Origin: JBHOQX01 sp042408595
Lineage (GTDB): Bacteria; Chloroflexota; Chloroflexia; Chloroflexales; Roseiflexaceae
Direction: 5' to 3'
NCBI GenBank assembly: GCA_042408595.1
Contig: JBHOQX010000024.1
Coordinates: 1 to 64,000 of the forward strand
DNA length: 64,000 bases
The translations under genes and the position numbers were made by a program. How positions within the stretch are numbered: position 1 is the stretch's first letter; each line of letters opens with the position of its first letter. The notes beneath the pieces were generated by a model. It was given only the letters and a program-made list of their open reading frames with translations. It was not told where the DNA came from and searched no databases. Positions 49,419 through 59,221 of the stretch are shown piece by piece.

Positions 49419-49470
49419 AAAAAAGGACCGCCCTGACGATTGTACGCCGAACGCACAACCATCAGGACGG
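49419..49470 (-). terminator. Strong intrinsic terminator of the ribosomal protein cluster
   Basis: On the minus strand a 19-bp stem (49470-49452 with 49446-49428, four G-T wobbles) encloses the 5-base loop TTCGG and is followed by TCC and six T residues (49424-49419). It lies 70 bases past the rpsI stop, at the end of the long minus-strand ribosomal gene series. Confidence 0.88.
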
Positions 49471-49539
49471 CAGAGAGCGCTACGCCGTGCAATACCCCTC
49501 AAACAGCGCCAGCTTCGCGCGCCGCCAAGACGTTGGTCC

Positions 49540-49938
49540 TCACCGCTTGGTGTACTGCGGCCGCTTGCGCGCGCGCTTGAGGCCGACCTTCTTGCGCTCC
49601 TTCATGCGCGGGTCGCGCGTGAGCAGGCCGGCATTCCGCAGCACCGGGCGCAACGCGGGGTCCATGTCCAGCAGTGCCCGGGCCACCCCATGGCGCACCG
49701 CGCCGACCTGGCCGGAGACGCCGCCGCCGCGCACCTTCACCAGCACGTTGAACCCCTGCGCGTAGCCTGCCACCTCCAGCGGCCGCATCAGTTCGCGCTG
49801 GTACACCGGGCGCGCGCCGAAGTAGTCGGCCGGGGCGCGCCCGTTGACGACAAACTCGCCAGCGCCCGGAAACAGGCGGACCCGCGCCACCGCCGTCTTG
49901 CGGCGGCCGGTACCCTGATAGTAGCGCTTTTCAGCCAT
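49540..49938 (-). CDS. rpsI: 30S ribosomal protein S9
   Basis: 132 residues, standard length. The opening YYQGTGRRKTAVARVRLFPG and the basic C-terminus ending KRARKRPQYTKR, which reaches into the P site of the ribosome, are diagnostic. ATG is preceded by GGGAGAG. It follows rplM by 44 bases, the usual L13-S9 pair, and is the last gene before the terminator at 49419-49470. Confidence 0.97.
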   Translation of the reverse strand: MAEKRYYQGTGRRKTAVARVRLFPGAGEFVVNGRAPADYFGARPVYQRELMRPLEVAGYAQGFNVLVKVRGGGVSGQVGAVRHGVARALLDMDPALRPVLRNAGLLTRDPRMKERKKVGLKRARKRPQYTKR

Positions 49939-49982
49939 TGCACTCTCCCGTCATCTGTGGTAGCGGCGACATAGGCACCGGA

Positions 49983-50414
49983 TTAGCGCGGCGTCCAGAC
50001 CTTCGGCTGCTGCGCCGCGTGCGGGTGCGCCGGGCCCGCATAGATTTTCAGCTTCTTGATCTGCTGCCGCCCGAGCCGGTTCTTCGGCAGCATCCCCTTC
50101 ACGGCGAAGCGCAGGATTCGGTCCGGGTGCTCCGCCATCATCCGGCGATACGGGATCGCCTTGAACCCACCGGGATACCCGGAGTGGCGGTAGTACATCT
50201 TCTGCTCGGCCTTGCGCCCTGTCAGCTGCACCTTCTCCGCGTTGATGACGATGACAAAGTCGCCGCCATCCAGGTGCGGTGTAAAGGTCGGCTTGTGCTT
50301 GCCGCGCAGCAGCGTCGCAATTTGGGTTGCCAACCGACCGAGCGTCTGGTTCGAGGCATCGACCAGCAGCCAGTCGCGCTGAATCTCGGATGCTTTCTGC
50401 GAATATGTTTTCAT
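49983..50414 (-). CDS. rplM: 50S ribosomal protein L13
   Basis: 143 residues from ATG 50414 (AAGGG upstream). The sequence [48 protein letters not shown] and [14 protein letters not shown] follows the family throughout. Early 23S rRNA-binding assembly protein. It sits between truA and rpsI, an order common after the alpha operon. Confidence 0.97.
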   Translation of the reverse strand: MKTYSQKASEIQRDWLLVDASNQTLGRLATQIATLLRGKHKPTFTPHLDGGDFVIVINAEKVQLTGRKAEQKMYYRHSGYPGGFKAIPYRRMMAEHPDRILRFAVKGMLPKNRLGRQQIKKLKIYAGPAHPHAAQQPKVWTPR

Positions 50415-50431
50415 CGATGTCCCTTTGCCAA

Positions 50432-51208
50432 TCACGACCGATCGGCCGTCACTTCAAGCGGATACTCCACCGCCATCAGGCACAGCCCGTGGGCGGGAGC
50501 AGTCCGCCCGGCGCGCCGGCGGTCACGCCCACGCACAATCGCGCCAAACTCCGCCACGCCGATCTTCCCTCCACCGACCAACAGCACCGTGCCGACAATG
50601 TTGCGCACCATATGCTGCAGAAAGGCGTTTGCCGCAATATCGATGGCGATCAACGCCTGGCCCAGCTCTTCCACCTGCTCGCACTGCGCGCGGAAGCAGG
50701 TGCGCACCGTCGAGCCTTCCTGCGTGCTCGCCGCGAACGCCGCGAAGTCGTGCGTGCCGAGCAGCAGGCCGAGCGCCTCGTTCATCGCCCCAGGATCGAG
50801 CCGGTGCGGCACGTGGGCCGCATAGCGCCGCAGCAAGGGCGAGGCGACCGGCTGATTGTCGATCAGGTACCGATACGCGCGCCGGGTCGCGTCGTGCCGG
50901 GCATGAAATGCGGGTGGCGCCTCCCACAGTTCCACCACCGCCACATCCTCCGGCAGGATCGCGTTCATTCCCCGCAGCAGCGTCGCCGTATCGCGGCTGG
51001 TCGTCGTGCGCACATTGGCGACCTGCCCGCGCGCATGGACCCCAGCATCGGTCCGGCCCGCCAGCACGAACCGCCGCCGCTCCTGCGTCAGTTGCTCCCA
51101 GGCGCCCTCCAGCTCGCCCTGCACCGACCGGCCGTTCGTCTGCCACTGCGAGCCGACAAAATCGCTCCCGTCGTAGACGATCCGCAGGGCGATGTTCCGT
51201 ATGCTCAT
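50432..51208 (-). CDS. truA: tRNA pseudouridine(38-40) synthase
   Basis: 258 residues. TruA converts uridines 38-40 of the tRNA anticodon stem to pseudouridine. The catalytic Asp is in [15 protein letters not shown] near residue 53; RRAYRYLI and [20 protein letters not shown] are the other conserved blocks. The ribosome-binding site is weak. Located between rplQ and rplM; a 118-base spacer of degenerate GAACCAG/GAGCCAG-type units separates it from rplQ. Confidence 0.94.
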   Translation of the reverse strand: MSIRNIALRIVYDGSDFVGSQWQTNGRSVQGELEGAWEQLTQERRRFVLAGRTDAGVHARGQVANVRTTTSRDTATLLRGMNAILPEDVAVVELWEAPPAFHARHDATRRAYRYLIDNQPVASPLLRRYAAHVPHRLDPGAMNEALGLLLGTHDFAAFAASTQEGSTVRTCFRAQCEQVEELGQALIAIDIAANAFLQHMVRNIVGTVLLVGGGKIGVAEFGAIVRGRDRRRAGRTAPAHGLCLMAVEYPLEVTADRS

Positions 51209-51326
51209 CAGGCGTCAGGAACCAGAAGCCAGCGTTCGGCGGACAGCATGGCTGCTCTGTTCGACGCAGGTCGAGGGCAGCCGACAACCGATCGGCCTTC
51301 CGGCCCCCGGCGTCTGGCTCCTGGCA

Positions 51327-51677
51327 TTACAGCAGCTCCAGCACCGCCATCTCCGCCGCGTCGCCCTGGCGATAGCCGAGCTTGGTGATACGCGTCAGGC
51401 CGCCCTTGCGCCCGGCATACTCGGTCGGCGCGAAGGCGAACAGCTTGCGCATCGCGTCCTTGCTGCCGAGGCGCGAGAGCGCCATGCGGCGGGCGTGCGG
51501 CGTGTCCTCGCTCGCCAGGGTCAGCAGCTTTTCCATCTCCGGCTGCACAACCTTGGCCTTCGCCAGCGTCGTCGTGATCTTGCGATGCTCGATCAGCGCG
51601 ATCATCTGGTTGCGCACCAGCGCCTTGCCGTGCTCGTACGAGCGGTTGAGTTTCCAGTTGCTCTTGCGATGTCGCAT
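51327..51677 (-). CDS. rplQ: 50S ribosomal protein L17
   Basis: 116 residues from ATG 51677, matching the family start MRHRKSNWKLNR. The blocks RKITTTLAKAKVVQPEMEKLLTLA and GGLTRITKLGYRQGDAAEMAVLEL are diagnostic. Follows rpoA by 46 bases, as in the classical alpha operon. Confidence 0.97.
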   Translation of the reverse strand: MRHRKSNWKLNRSYEHGKALVRNQMIALIEHRKITTTLAKAKVVQPEMEKLLTLASEDTPHARRMALSRLGSKDAMRKLFAFAPTEYAGRKGGLTRITKLGYRQGDAAEMAVLELL

Positions 51678-51723
51678 GGTTTCTACCCTGTATGTACGCG
51701 CCGGCGACACGCCCGGCCTCCTG

Positions 51724-52695
51724 CTAACCTCCGACCGCTTCCGGCAGCTGGCCGACGGCGCCGTTCGGGCGTGGCAGGAACCCGCGCTCGATCAGCTTGT
51801 CGCGGATCTCCTCCATCGACTTCTGGCCGAGGTTTCGCACGGACAGCAGCGCCTTTTCGTCCATCTCCATGACTTGGCCGACCTTGGTGATGTCGGCCCG
51901 CTTCAGGCAGTTGTAGGTACGGGTGGAGAGGTCAAGCTCCTCGATCGGCGTATCGTAAATGTCCGCCGGGATCGCAAGCCCGCGGTCGACCGCTACCGTC
52001 TCCAGCTCCATCGTCAGCCGGTTGAAGTCCGCAATCGTCTGGCTGTACTGCACCAACACCTGTGCGGCGTGGCTGAGCGCATCGCCGGGCTTGATCGTCC
52101 CATCCGTCCAGATCTCGATCAGCAGGCGGTCGTAGTCGGTCGCCTGGCCGATGCGGGTGTTCTCGACGACGTAATTCACGCGCGGCACCGGCGTGAAGAT
52201 CGCATCAACCGGGATCTCGCCGATCGGCAGCGCCTCGCGCTGGTCCGCCGGCACGTAGCCCCGTCCGCGTTCGACAGTCATCTCGATCTCGAGATGTGCT
52301 TCCTCCGAGTCGAGCGTGGCGATATAGTGATTCGGGTTGACCAACTCCACGTTGCTCGGCGTGTCGATGTCGCCTGCGCGGACGACCCCCGGCCCCTGCT
52401 TCGTCAGCAGCACTTTGACGGGCCGTTCGGCGTACGAACGCAGGCGGATGCCCTTGATATTCAGCACGATCTCGGTGACATCTTCCTTAACACCCGGAAT
52501 TGTCGCGAACTCGTGATATACGCCATCTATCTTGATCTTGGTGATCGCCGAGCCCGGAATCGAAGAGAGCAAAACGCGGCGCAGCGCATTCCCAAGCGTG
52601 TGTCCATAACCCGGATCAAGCGGCTCAACCTTGAAACGGCCGTAATTCTCAGCCGCCTGCACAACCTCAATTTTGGGCATGGCGATGTCTAGCAC
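51724..52695 (-). CDS. rpoA: DNA-directed RNA polymerase subunit alpha
   Basis: 323 residues from GTG 52695 (AAGGAGG 7 bases upstream; the ATG at 52680 is too far from it). The N-terminal dimerisation domain has GYGHTLGNALRRVLLSSIPG. The C-terminal domain has the DNA/UP-element-binding helices IEELDLSTRTYNCLKRADI and VRNLGQKSMEEIRDKLIERG. Normal length. Confidence 0.97.
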   Translation of the reverse strand: MLDIAMPKIEVVQAAENYGRFKVEPLDPGYGHTLGNALRRVLLSSIPGSAITKIKIDGVYHEFATIPGVKEDVTEIVLNIKGIRLRSYAERPVKVLLTKQGPGVVRAGDIDTPSNVELVNPNHYIATLDSEEAHLEIEMTVERGRGYVPADQREALPIGEIPVDAIFTPVPRVNYVVENTRIGQATDYDRLLIEIWTDGTIKPGDALSHAAQVLVQYSQTIADFNRLTMELETVAVDRGLAIPADIYDTPIEELDLSTRTYNCLKRADITKVGQVMEMDEKALLSVRNLGQKSMEEIRDKLIERGFLPRPNGAVGQLPEAVGG

Positions 52696-52717
52696 GGATC
52701 GCCCTCCTTACACAGTT

Positions 52718-52780
52718 CAGATTGCAGATCGGCGATTGCAGCAGGGTTTCGCCGGGCTGCAACCCGCCATCTGCAATCTG
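52718..52780. repeat. Long inverted repeat between rpsD and rpoA
   Basis: CAGATTGCAGAT (52718-52729) pairs perfectly with ATCTGCAATCTG (52769-52780). An inner hairpin (GCAGCAGGGTT with GGCTGCAACCC) fills the loop. In the 160-base spacer before rpoA it could be an attenuator or an RNA-processing site setting rpoA levels apart from the ribosomal genes. Confidence 0.55.
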
Positions 52781-52855
52781 CGATCAATTCCTCACCACAG
52801 TCCCCAGATCGCGCCGGCATCGTGCCGATCGACAATCCGCGAGCTGCAAGAACAC

Positions 52856-53476
52856 TTAGCGGCTGTAAAACTCGACAATCAACTGCTCGTCGATCCCCTG
52901 CTCTGCATCCTCGCGCCGCGGCATCGCCACGACCTCGCCGCTCATATCCGCCGCGTTGAGGCGCAGCCAGTCCGGAACCTTGGCGCGCCCCAGGTCGCCG
53001 CTCTCCGCCAGCGTCTTGAAGTACGCCCGCCGCCGGCTCTCCGGCCGCACCGCGATCCGGTCGCCGAGCCTGACGGTGTACGAGGGGATGTTGGTCTTGC
53101 GCCCGTTCACGGTGATATGGCCGTGATTGACAAGCTGCCGCGCCTGCGCCCGGGTTGTCGCCAGACCGAGTCGGTAGACCACATTATCGAGCCGCCGCTC
53201 GAGCAGGATGAACAGGTACGCTCCCGTCTCGCCCGGGTAGCGCTGCGCCTTCTCGAAGGTGCGGCGGAACTGCTTCTCCAGCAGGCCGTACATATGGCGC
53301 GCCTTCTGCTTTTCCAGCAGTTGCAGGCCGTAATCGGACGTTGTGCGGCGGCGCGCGCCGGGGCCATGCTGGCCAGGCGGGAACGGGCGCTTGTTGAGAA
53401 TGCGCTGCCCCTTCTCGGTGATCCCAATCCCAAGGCGTCGGCTCACTTTGCCGACCGGGCCGCGAAATCGAGCCAT
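52856..53476 (-). CDS. rpsD: 30S ribosomal protein S4
   Basis: 206 residues from ATG 53476. Blocks [73 protein letters not shown] (S4 RNA-binding domain) and the C-terminal [12 protein letters not shown]. The N-terminus lacks the four zinc-binding cysteines, so this is the Cys-minus form. Primary 16S assembly protein and, in some bacteria, translational regulator of the alpha operon. Confidence 0.97.
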   Translation of the reverse strand: MARFRGPVGKVSRRLGIGITEKGQRILNKRPFPPGQHGPGARRRTTSDYGLQLLEKQKARHMYGLLEKQFRRTFEKAQRYPGETGAYLFILLERRLDNVVYRLGLATTRAQARQLVNHGHITVNGRKTNIPSYTVRLGDRIAVRPESRRRAYFKTLAESGDLGRAKVPDWLRLNAADMSGEVVAMPRREDAEQGIDEQLIVEFYSR

Positions 53477-53498
53477 GCGAGCTGTATCCTTCCCTGAA

Positions 53499-53915
53499 CT
53501 AGACGCGCCGGCGCTTCGGCGGGCGGCACCCATTGTGCGGAATCGGCGTCACATCCGTGATGGCGACGACCTGCAACCCCGCAGCCTGCAGCGAGCGAAT
53601 CGCCGACTCGCGGCCCGAGCCCGGCCCCTTGACGAACACCTCGACCGTGCGCATGCCATTCTCCATCGCGCGGCGGGCCGCCGCCTCGGCCGTGAGTTGG
53701 GCGGCGTACGGCGTGCTCTTGCGCGACCCCTTGAAGCCGTTCTGGCCGGCGCTCGACCAGGAGACCACGTTGCCCATCGGGTCCGTTATCGTGATAATGG
53801 TATTGTTGAATGTGCTGCGGATATGCGCCTGGCCGCGCGGCACATTTTTCTTCTCGCGCCGCTTGCCGCGCTGCCGCTTGCTCGCCGCCGCGGCGCCTTT
53901 CTGCTGCTTCGCCAT
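53499..53915 (-). CDS. rpsK: 30S ribosomal protein S11
   Basis: 138 residues, with the conserved core [41 protein letters not shown] and the C-terminus [18 protein letters not shown]. The N-terminal 20 residues are Ala/Lys/Arg-rich and slightly longer than average. GAGGAG precedes the ATG. Platform protein near the mRNA exit. Confidence 0.97.
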   Translation of the reverse strand: MAKQQKGAAAASKRQRGKRREKKNVPRGQAHIRSTFNNTIITITDPMGNVVSWSSAGQNGFKGSRKSTPYAAQLTAEAAARRAMENGMRTVEVFVKGPGSGRESAIRSLQAAGLQVVAITDVTPIPHNGCRPPKRRRV

Positions 53916-53974
53916 GCTGCTCCTCTATCACGTCGGCACGGCACACGTGCCGGATCGGCGCGGGGAGTCGCGCC

Positions 53975-54358
53975 CTACTTCTTCCCAGCCTTCTTCTTGA
54001 TCCCGATCGCCTGACCACGCCGGCCACGGCGGGTGCGGGCGTTCGTGCGCGTGCGCTGGCCGCGCACGGGCATCCCCTTGCGGTGCCGCAGGCCGCGGTA
54101 GCAGCCGATATCCATCAGCCGCTTGATGTTGAGCTGCACCTCGCGCCGCAGATCACCCTCGACCCGATACTCGCGATCGACGATCTCACGGATGCGGTTG
54201 ACTTCTTCTTCCGTGAGATCACGGGTGCGCGTCTCCGGATTGACATTCGCCTTCCGCAAAATCTCTGCGCCGTTCGAGCGGCCGATCCCGTAGATGTACG
54301 TGATCGCAATGCCGATTTTCTTCTGGCGGGGGATATCCACCCCTGCGATGCGAGCCAT
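53975..54358 (-). CDS. rpsM: 30S ribosomal protein S13
   Basis: 127 residues: [26 protein letters not shown], the helix-two-turns-helix region, and the C-terminal [29 protein letters not shown] precedes the ATG. Head protein contacting tRNA and the 50S bridge. It begins the alpha-operon part after rpmJ. Confidence 0.97.
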   Translation of the reverse strand: MARIAGVDIPRQKKIGIAITYIYGIGRSNGAEILRKANVNPETRTRDLTEEEVNRIREIVDREYRVEGDLRREVQLNIKRLMDIGCYRGLRHRKGMPVRGQRTRTNARTRRGRRGQAIGIKKKAGKK

Positions 54359-54410
54359 TGTTCCTCCGCTAGATCCCCGGACGGCGCGCCCGTCCGGCGG
54401 CCAGTGTTGC

Positions 54411-54527
54411 TTATCCCTGGCGCTGCTTGTGCTTCGGCGTACGACTGCAGATGACGCGAATGACGCCCTTGCGTTTGATCACCCTGCAGTATTCGCAGCG
54501 CGGCTTGACCGACGCCTGAACCTTCAT
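54411..54527 (-). CDS. rpmJ: 50S ribosomal protein L36
   Basis: 38 residues: [20 protein letters not shown], then [14 protein letters not shown]. Zinc ligands C11, C14, C27 and H32 are intact, so this is the zinc-binding form. GGGAG precedes the ATG at 54527. Located between infA and rpsM, the standard position. Confidence 0.96.
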   Translation of the reverse strand: MKVQASVKPRCEYCRVIKRKGVIRVICSRTPKHKQRQG

Positions 54528-54641
54528 GGTATGCTCCCATCAGGGCATCACCGCCCATTCTCATCCAGTAACAACAGACCATTCAACACGCAATAGTCCG
54601 CCTCACCCGATGGGCGGGCAGTTTCGTTGACATCAACCGCT

Positions 54642-54863
54642 TTATCTGTACCGGTACGTAATGCGCCCGCGCGTCAGGTCATAAGGCGAAAGCTCAACCA
54701 GCACCCGATCACCCTTGAGTATGCGGATATAGTTCATCCGCATTTTACCGGAGATATGCGCCAGTACCTCGTGGCCGTTCTCGAGCTGCACCTTGAACAT
54801 CGCGTTCGGAAGCGGCTCGATGATCGTGCCCTCCATCTCGATGGAGTCTTTCTTCTTCGACAT
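54642..54863 (-). CDS. infA: Translation initiation factor IF-1
   Basis: 73 residues with the S1/OB fold: [70 protein letters not shown] precedes the ATG. It directly follows adk; the map gene often found between them is absent. The 114 bases to rpmJ show no further gene. Confidence 0.97.
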   Translation of the reverse strand: MSKKKDSIEMEGTIIEPLPNAMFKVQLENGHEVLAHISGKMRMNYIRILKGDRVLVELSPYDLTRGRITYRYR

Positions 54864-54898
54864 ACCTCTCCTTCTAGTCCACGCCCGGTTCGATGCTT

Positions 54899-55558
54899 TT
54901 ATGATCCGTTCGGGTCCAACCCAAGTGACCGCAGCATCGCCTCGGTCACCAGCGAAATCTCGCGCTGGCCATCTATTTCGATCAGGTTGCCCTTCTCACG
55001 ATAGTGTTCGATCAGCGGCATCGTCTGCGCGAAATAGACCGCCAACCGGTGCCGCGCCGTCTCGATGTTGTCGTCATTCCGCTGATACAGCTTCCCGCCA
55101 CAATCGTCACAGACATCCGGCCGCTTGGACGGGAAATAGTATATATTATACGTGGAGCCGCATGTTTTGCAAGTTTGCCGCCCGGCGATCCGCCGCAGCA
55201 GGACATCCTGTGGCACGCGCAGGTAGAGGACATAGTCGATCCGCCGCTCGTGCCGGCGCAACTCTGCTTCCAGCGCGCGGGCCTGCTCACGGGTGCGCGG
55301 GAAGCCGTCGAAAATCACGCCGCGCTGGCAGTCATCGCGGCTGATCCGTTCGACGATCATCCGGATGACAAGCTCATCGGGCACCAACTCACCCCGGTCC
55401 ATGTACGACTGCGCCAGCATGCCGAGCTCGGTGCCCTGGCGGAGCGCCGCACGGAACAGGTCGCCGCTGGCGACATGCACCAGTCCGCTCTTTTCCTCCA
55501 GGTACTTCGCCTGTGTGCCCTTGCCGGCTCCGGGCGCGCCGAGAAGGATGATATCCAT
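54899..55558 (-). CDS. adk: Adenylate kinase
   Basis: 219 residues from ATG 55558, the family-typical [20 protein letters not shown] with the P-loop; an in-frame ATG at 55588 is a less likely start. AMP-binding [11 protein letters not shown] and the LID region are present. The LID carries a CxxC...CxxC zinc knuckle ([11 protein letters not shown] and DVCDDCGG), as in Gram-positive-type long adenylate kinases. Interconverts ATP, ADP and AMP. Confidence 0.96.
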   Translation of the reverse strand: MDIILLGAPGAGKGTQAKYLEEKSGLVHVASGDLFRAALRQGTELGMLAQSYMDRGELVPDELVIRMIVERISRDDCQRGVIFDGFPRTREQARALEAELRRHERRIDYVLYLRVPQDVLLRRIAGRQTCKTCGSTYNIYYFPSKRPDVCDDCGGKLYQRNDDNIETARHRLAVYFAQTMPLIEHYREKGNLIEIDGQREISLVTEAMLRSLGLDPNGS

Positions 55559-55614
55559 GCGCTCGCTCTTGCCCTGGCGTGGCGTCATCGCCCGCCACCC
55601 ACTGCCCCGCCCGA

Positions 55615-56973
55615 TTACCGGTTGATAAACCCTTCGTAGTTCCGCATCACCAGCTGCGCCTCGAGCTGACGCATGGTATCGATGGCAACACCGACCACGA
55701 TCAGCAGCGCCGTCGCGCTCAAGCCGATCTGCACCCGTGTGATCAGTTGCGTGATAAACGGCAGGATCGCCACCAACCCCAGGAACAGCGCGCCGACGAG
55801 CGTAATCCGGTAGACGACTTTCGTCAGGTACTCTTCCGTCCGCTTGCCGGGCCGCACGCCGGGGATAAACCCGCCGTTGCGCTGGAGCGTCTCCGGGATG
55901 TTCTGCTGGTTGAAGATCACCATCGTGTAAAAATAGGTGAAGCCGACCACCAGCAAGAAGAGCAGTGTCGAGTACACCAGGCTGCCGCCGGTCTGAACGT
56001 TCCCGCCCACCTGCGGGCTGAAGGTCCGGTAGGTGAAGCAGGCCACCTGCGTGAGAACACCGGCATCCGCCGGGGCCGTGCCGGTCGGGCAGCCGTACGA
56101 GGCGATCGTGCCCGGGAAGATGATGATGCTCTGAGCGAAGATCAGCGGGATCATGCCCGCCATGTTCACCTTGAGCGGGATGTGGCTCGTCTGCCCGCCA
56201 TACACCCGGTTGCCGCGCATGCGCTTGGCGTATTGCACCGGGATGCGTCGCTGCCCTTCCTGCACCAGCACGATGCCGACGATCGTCAGCAGCGCGATCG
56301 CCACAAACGCCAGCGTTCCGATCACCTGTTCCGCGCCGACCTGCGCGCCGCTGATCGCCTGATACACCAGCACCGGCAGGCGCGACACGATCCCGGCGAA
56401 GATGATCACCGAGATGCCGTTGCCGATGCCGCGCTCCTGGATCTGCTCGCCGAGCCAGACCAGCAGCATCGTCCCGGCGACCATGGTCGTCAGGATCACG
56501 AACGTCGGGAAGAAGTTGCCGATGATGTCGAAGGGTGTGCGGAACAGCGGCGTCCCGCCGGCGCGCTCCAGCGTCAGCGTCTGGCCATAGGCCTGCAGAT
56601 AGGCCAGCGGCACGGTGAGCCAGAAGGTGATCCGGTTGATCTTCATCCGGCCCTGCTCACCTTCGCGCGAGAGTTGTTCGAGCGCCGGAATGAGCGGCTG
56701 CAGCAACTGCACGATGATCGATGCCGTGATGTACGGATAGACCCCCATGGACGCGACCGAAAGCTGCTGCAGCGCGCCGCCCGCGAACAGGTTGAGCAAC
56801 TGCGCCAGCTGGTTGTTCCGCAAGGCCTCGCTCAGCGCCCTGAGCGCGTCCGGGTTGATATTCGGCACCGGAATGTGCGCGATCAACCGGAAGATCAGCA
56901 GCATCCCGAGCGTAAAGAGGATACGCCGCCGCAAATCCGGCAGTCTGAGCGCCGTTACCACCGATTGAAGCAT
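55615..56973 (-). CDS. secY: Protein translocase subunit SecY
   Basis: 452 residues from ATG 56973, ten membrane helices forming the Sec channel. Diagnostic blocks are FRLIAHIPVPNINPDAL, the plug region FAGGALQQLSVASMGVYPYITASIIVQLL, RMRGNRVYGGQTSHIPLKVNMAGMIPLIFAQ and the C-terminal loop GFIPGVRPGKRTEEYL. A longer loop with two Cys (SYGCPTGTAPADAGVLTQVACF) lies before helix 8. Between rplO and adk as usual. Confidence 0.97.
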   Translation of the reverse strand: MLQSVVTALRLPDLRRRILFTLGMLLIFRLIAHIPVPNINPDALRALSEALRNNQLAQLLNLFAGGALQQLSVASMGVYPYITASIIVQLLQPLIPALEQLSREGEQGRMKINRITFWLTVPLAYLQAYGQTLTLERAGGTPLFRTPFDIIGNFFPTFVILTTMVAGTMLLVWLGEQIQERGIGNGISVIIFAGIVSRLPVLVYQAISGAQVGAEQVIGTLAFVAIALLTIVGIVLVQEGQRRIPVQYAKRMRGNRVYGGQTSHIPLKVNMAGMIPLIFAQSIIIFPGTIASYGCPTGTAPADAGVLTQVACFTYRTFSPQVGGNVQTGGSLVYSTLLFLLVVGFTYFYTMVIFNQQNIPETLQRNGGFIPGVRPGKRTEEYLTKVVYRITLVGALFLGLVAILPFITQLITRVQIGLSATALLIVVGVAIDTMRQLEAQLVMRNYEGFINR

Positions 56974-57067
56974 CACCTGATCTCCCGAACTATCGAACTG
57001 CGTGCGGCGTCGTACGTCGCGCTCCGGCCCGGGTGCCGCACCACGCAACACGCGTTGATCGTTCGTA

Positions 57068-57595
57068 CTACCCTGTCGTTTCCTCGCTCGCCGGCTGGCG
57101 GTTGCGCATCGCCGGATTCGGACCGCGGCTGCGGCTGTGCCGCTCCTTCACCCACGGCACCTCGACCACGCTGCCACCGGCGGCCTCGATCTTCTGGCGC
57201 GCGCTGCTGCTGAATTTGTGCGCGTGCACCGTCAGCTTCACCGTCAGGTCGCCGTCGCCGAGCACCTTGATCGGCCGGTTCTTGCGGAACGTGCCGGTCG
57301 CCAGCAGCGCATCGAGCGTCACCGGCTCATCCGCCGGCCAGTCGTTCAACTCTCCGACATTGATGATCTCGTATTCGGTCCGCCATTTATTCTTGAACCC
57401 GCGGAGGTAGGGCATGCGCCGCACCATGCGGTTCTGGCCGCCTTCGAAGGTGCGGTATGGCCCCGGCCCGGAGCGCGCCTTCTGGCCCATCATGCCCCGG
57501 CCGGCGGTCTTGCCCTTGCCGGAGGCGGTGCCACGACCGACGCGGGTGCGTTCCTTATGGGATCCGGGCGCCGGCTTGAGATCGTGCAACTTCAT
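57068..57595 (-). CDS. rplO: 50S ribosomal protein L15
   Basis: 175 residues. The Gly/Lys/Arg-rich N-terminus [38 protein letters not shown], and the globular C-terminal part with [17 protein letters not shown] are diagnostic. About 25 residues beyond the usual end form a polar tail. The start overlaps no neighbour but uses an AAGGAG inside the end of rpmD. Confidence 0.96.
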   Translation of the reverse strand: MKLHDLKPAPGSHKERTRVGRGTASGKGKTAGRGMMGQKARSGPGPYRTFEGGQNRMVRRMPYLRGFKNKWRTEYEIINVGELNDWPADEPVTLDALLATGTFRKNRPIKVLGDGDLTVKLTVHAHKFSSSARQKIEAAGGSVVEVPWVKERHSRSRGPNPAMRNRQPASEETTG

Positions 57596-57598
57596 GGC

Positions 57599-58129
57599 TT
57601 ACTGCTCCTTGGCGGACTCAACCCGCCGGCCGGCCTTCAACTCCTCCGTCAGGCGCTTGAAGGCATCCCAGTCGCCGTCCGCCGCGAGCCGGGCCTGCTC
57701 CGGCCAGGTCGTCGGGTCGGCCGGCGCCCGCACCCCCGCTTCATCGAGAAGGGCGGACAGCCGCGCGACATCCGTTTCGGCCAGTTGACGGTAGGTCGTG
57801 ATCCCCGCCGCGTTCAGCACGCCGGCGATCTTCGGGCCGATCCCCTCGATCACCTTCAGGTCGTCTTGGGCCGGCGCGGCCGCGAGCGCCGTGCGGCGCG
57901 CGGGCCGTGCCAGCGGCGTCGCGTCCACCGGAGCGGGCGCCGCTGTCTCAGCGACCTCCTCCACCCGCACCAGGTGCTGCACCTTGAAGATCATGCCGCG
58001 CGTCGTCGGCGTATCGTCGCGGACGACGCTGCTGTTGAGCTTGCGCAGCCCGAGCGAGCGGATGGTGTCCTTCTGGTCCTGGCTATAGCCAATCGCGCTC
58101 TTGGCGTAGATGATCCGTAGCTTTGCCAT
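57599..58129 (-). CDS. rpmD: 50S ribosomal protein L30 fused to a helix-hairpin-helix domain
   Basis: 176 residues, about three times normal L30. Residues 1-60 are a complete L30 ([48 protein letters not shown]). An Ala/Pro linker (about 61-85) follows. The C-terminal domain, about 88-165, contains [20 protein letters not shown] and [20 protein letters not shown], the helix-hairpin-helix pattern of nucleic-acid-binding DUF4332-like modules, then a helical end. ATG 58129 overlaps the rpsE stop by one base. The frame is continuous; no frameshift explains the length. Confidence 0.9.
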   Translation of the reverse strand: MAKLRIIYAKSAIGYSQDQKDTIRSLGLRKLNSSVVRDDTPTTRGMIFKVQHLVRVEEVAETAAPAPVDATPLARPARRTALAAAPAQDDLKVIEGIGPKIAGVLNAAGITTYRQLAETDVARLSALLDEAGVRAPADPTTWPEQARLAADGDWDAFKRLTEELKAGRRVESAKEQ

Positions 58130-58674
58130 CACTCAGCCCCCTGCGGCTCCGGCGCGCGCCGCACGCGGCGCAGGTGCAACTCGCGCGGCGTCATCCCGCG
58201 CGCACGGGCGACCTCTTCGAGCGATTGCAGTTCCTGAAGCGCCTGGAAGGCCGCCTTGACGACGTTGACCGGGTTGTTGCTGCCGTAGCGCTTCGACAAA
58301 ATATCCTTGATACCGGCCGCCTCGACGACCGGGCGCACGCCGCGCCCGGCGATCACCCCGGTGCCCGGCGCCGCCGGTATGAGCCGTACACGCGACGCCG
58401 CGTAGCGTGTCTCGACCTCGTGCGGGATGGTGGTGTTCGTCAACGGCACGCGAATCAGGTTTTTCTTGGCCGCCTCGACCCCCTTGCGGATAGCCTCGGG
58501 CACTTCGGCCGCCTTGCCCAGCCCGACCCCGACGTGCCCCTTGCCATCGCCGACCACCACAACTGTGCTGAAGCTGAACCGCCGGCCGCCCTTGACAACC
58601 TTGGCGACGCGGTTGATCTGCACCACCCGCTCTTCAAGCTCAAGCTCGTCTGGATTGATCCGTGTATTACCCAC
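58129..58674 (-). CDS. rpsE: 30S ribosomal protein S5
   Basis: 181 residues from GTG 58674 (GGAGG 5 bases upstream). The double-stranded RNA-binding-like N domain has [32 protein letters not shown]; the C domain has [26 protein letters not shown]. It shapes decoding fidelity. Followed without gap by the L30 fusion gene. Confidence 0.97.
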   Translation of the reverse strand: MGNTRINPDELELEERVVQINRVAKVVKGGRRFSFSTVVVVGDGKGHVGVGLGKAAEVPEAIRKGVEAAKKNLIRVPLTNTTIPHEVETRYAASRVRLIPAAPGTGVIAGRGVRPVVEAAGIKDILSKRYGSNNPVNVVKAAFQALQELQSLEEVARARGMTPRELHLRRVRRAPEPQGAE

Positions 58675-58726
58675 GATGCCTCCACGTCGTCTGTCACACG
58701 CCCCATGGAGCGGGCGCGGTCGGTGA

Positions 58727-59092
58727 TTAGAACTTCAGCCCTGCCTCGCGCGCCGCGTCCGCCAGCGCCTGGACACGCCCGTGATACTTGAACCCGCCGC
58801 GGTCGAACACCACCTGCGTAATCCCCGCATCCAGCGCCCGTTGGGCGACCAACTGCCCGACATCCCTCGAGCGCTCGGTCTTCGTCTTCCCGGCGAGCTT
58901 GCCGGACAGCGCTTTGTCCACCGTCGAGGCGGCGGCCAGCGTCCGCCCTGCCGTATCGTCAATCACCTGCGCGTAGATATGCTGATTGCTGCGAAAGACG
59001 GCCAGCCGCGGGCGCCCGGGAGTCCCCTCCACCCGCTTGCGCACCCGCCTGTGCCGGCGCAGCCGCAGTTCTCGTGGCGATCGCTTCGACAT
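58727..59092 (-). CDS. rplR: 50S ribosomal protein L18
   Basis: 121 residues: basic N-terminus [36 protein letters not shown] and [24 protein letters not shown] at the end. 5S rRNA-binding protein. AGGAG precedes the ATG. The 129 bases to rplF contain no further gene. Confidence 0.97.
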   Translation of the reverse strand: MSKRSPRELRLRRHRRVRKRVEGTPGRPRLAVFRSNQHIYAQVIDDTAGRTLAAASTVDKALSGKLAGKTKTERSRDVGQLVAQRALDAGITQVVFDRGGFKYHGRVQALADAAREAGLKF

Positions 59093-59221
59093 TGTCTCAT
59101 CTCCTGGCGGCAGAGATTGTATCCCCTGCCCGATTCAACTGCTGCGTGATGGATGCTGCAGAATGGACCACCGCTGAACCTCGTGGTCGATGCGGCCTCC
59201 CACATGCATCACGTCGCATTG

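Noticed and set aside
49220..49492. A 90-codon minus-strand frame between rpsI and the transposase remnant
   Set aside because: It runs through the intrinsic terminator stem and has no recognisable protein features.
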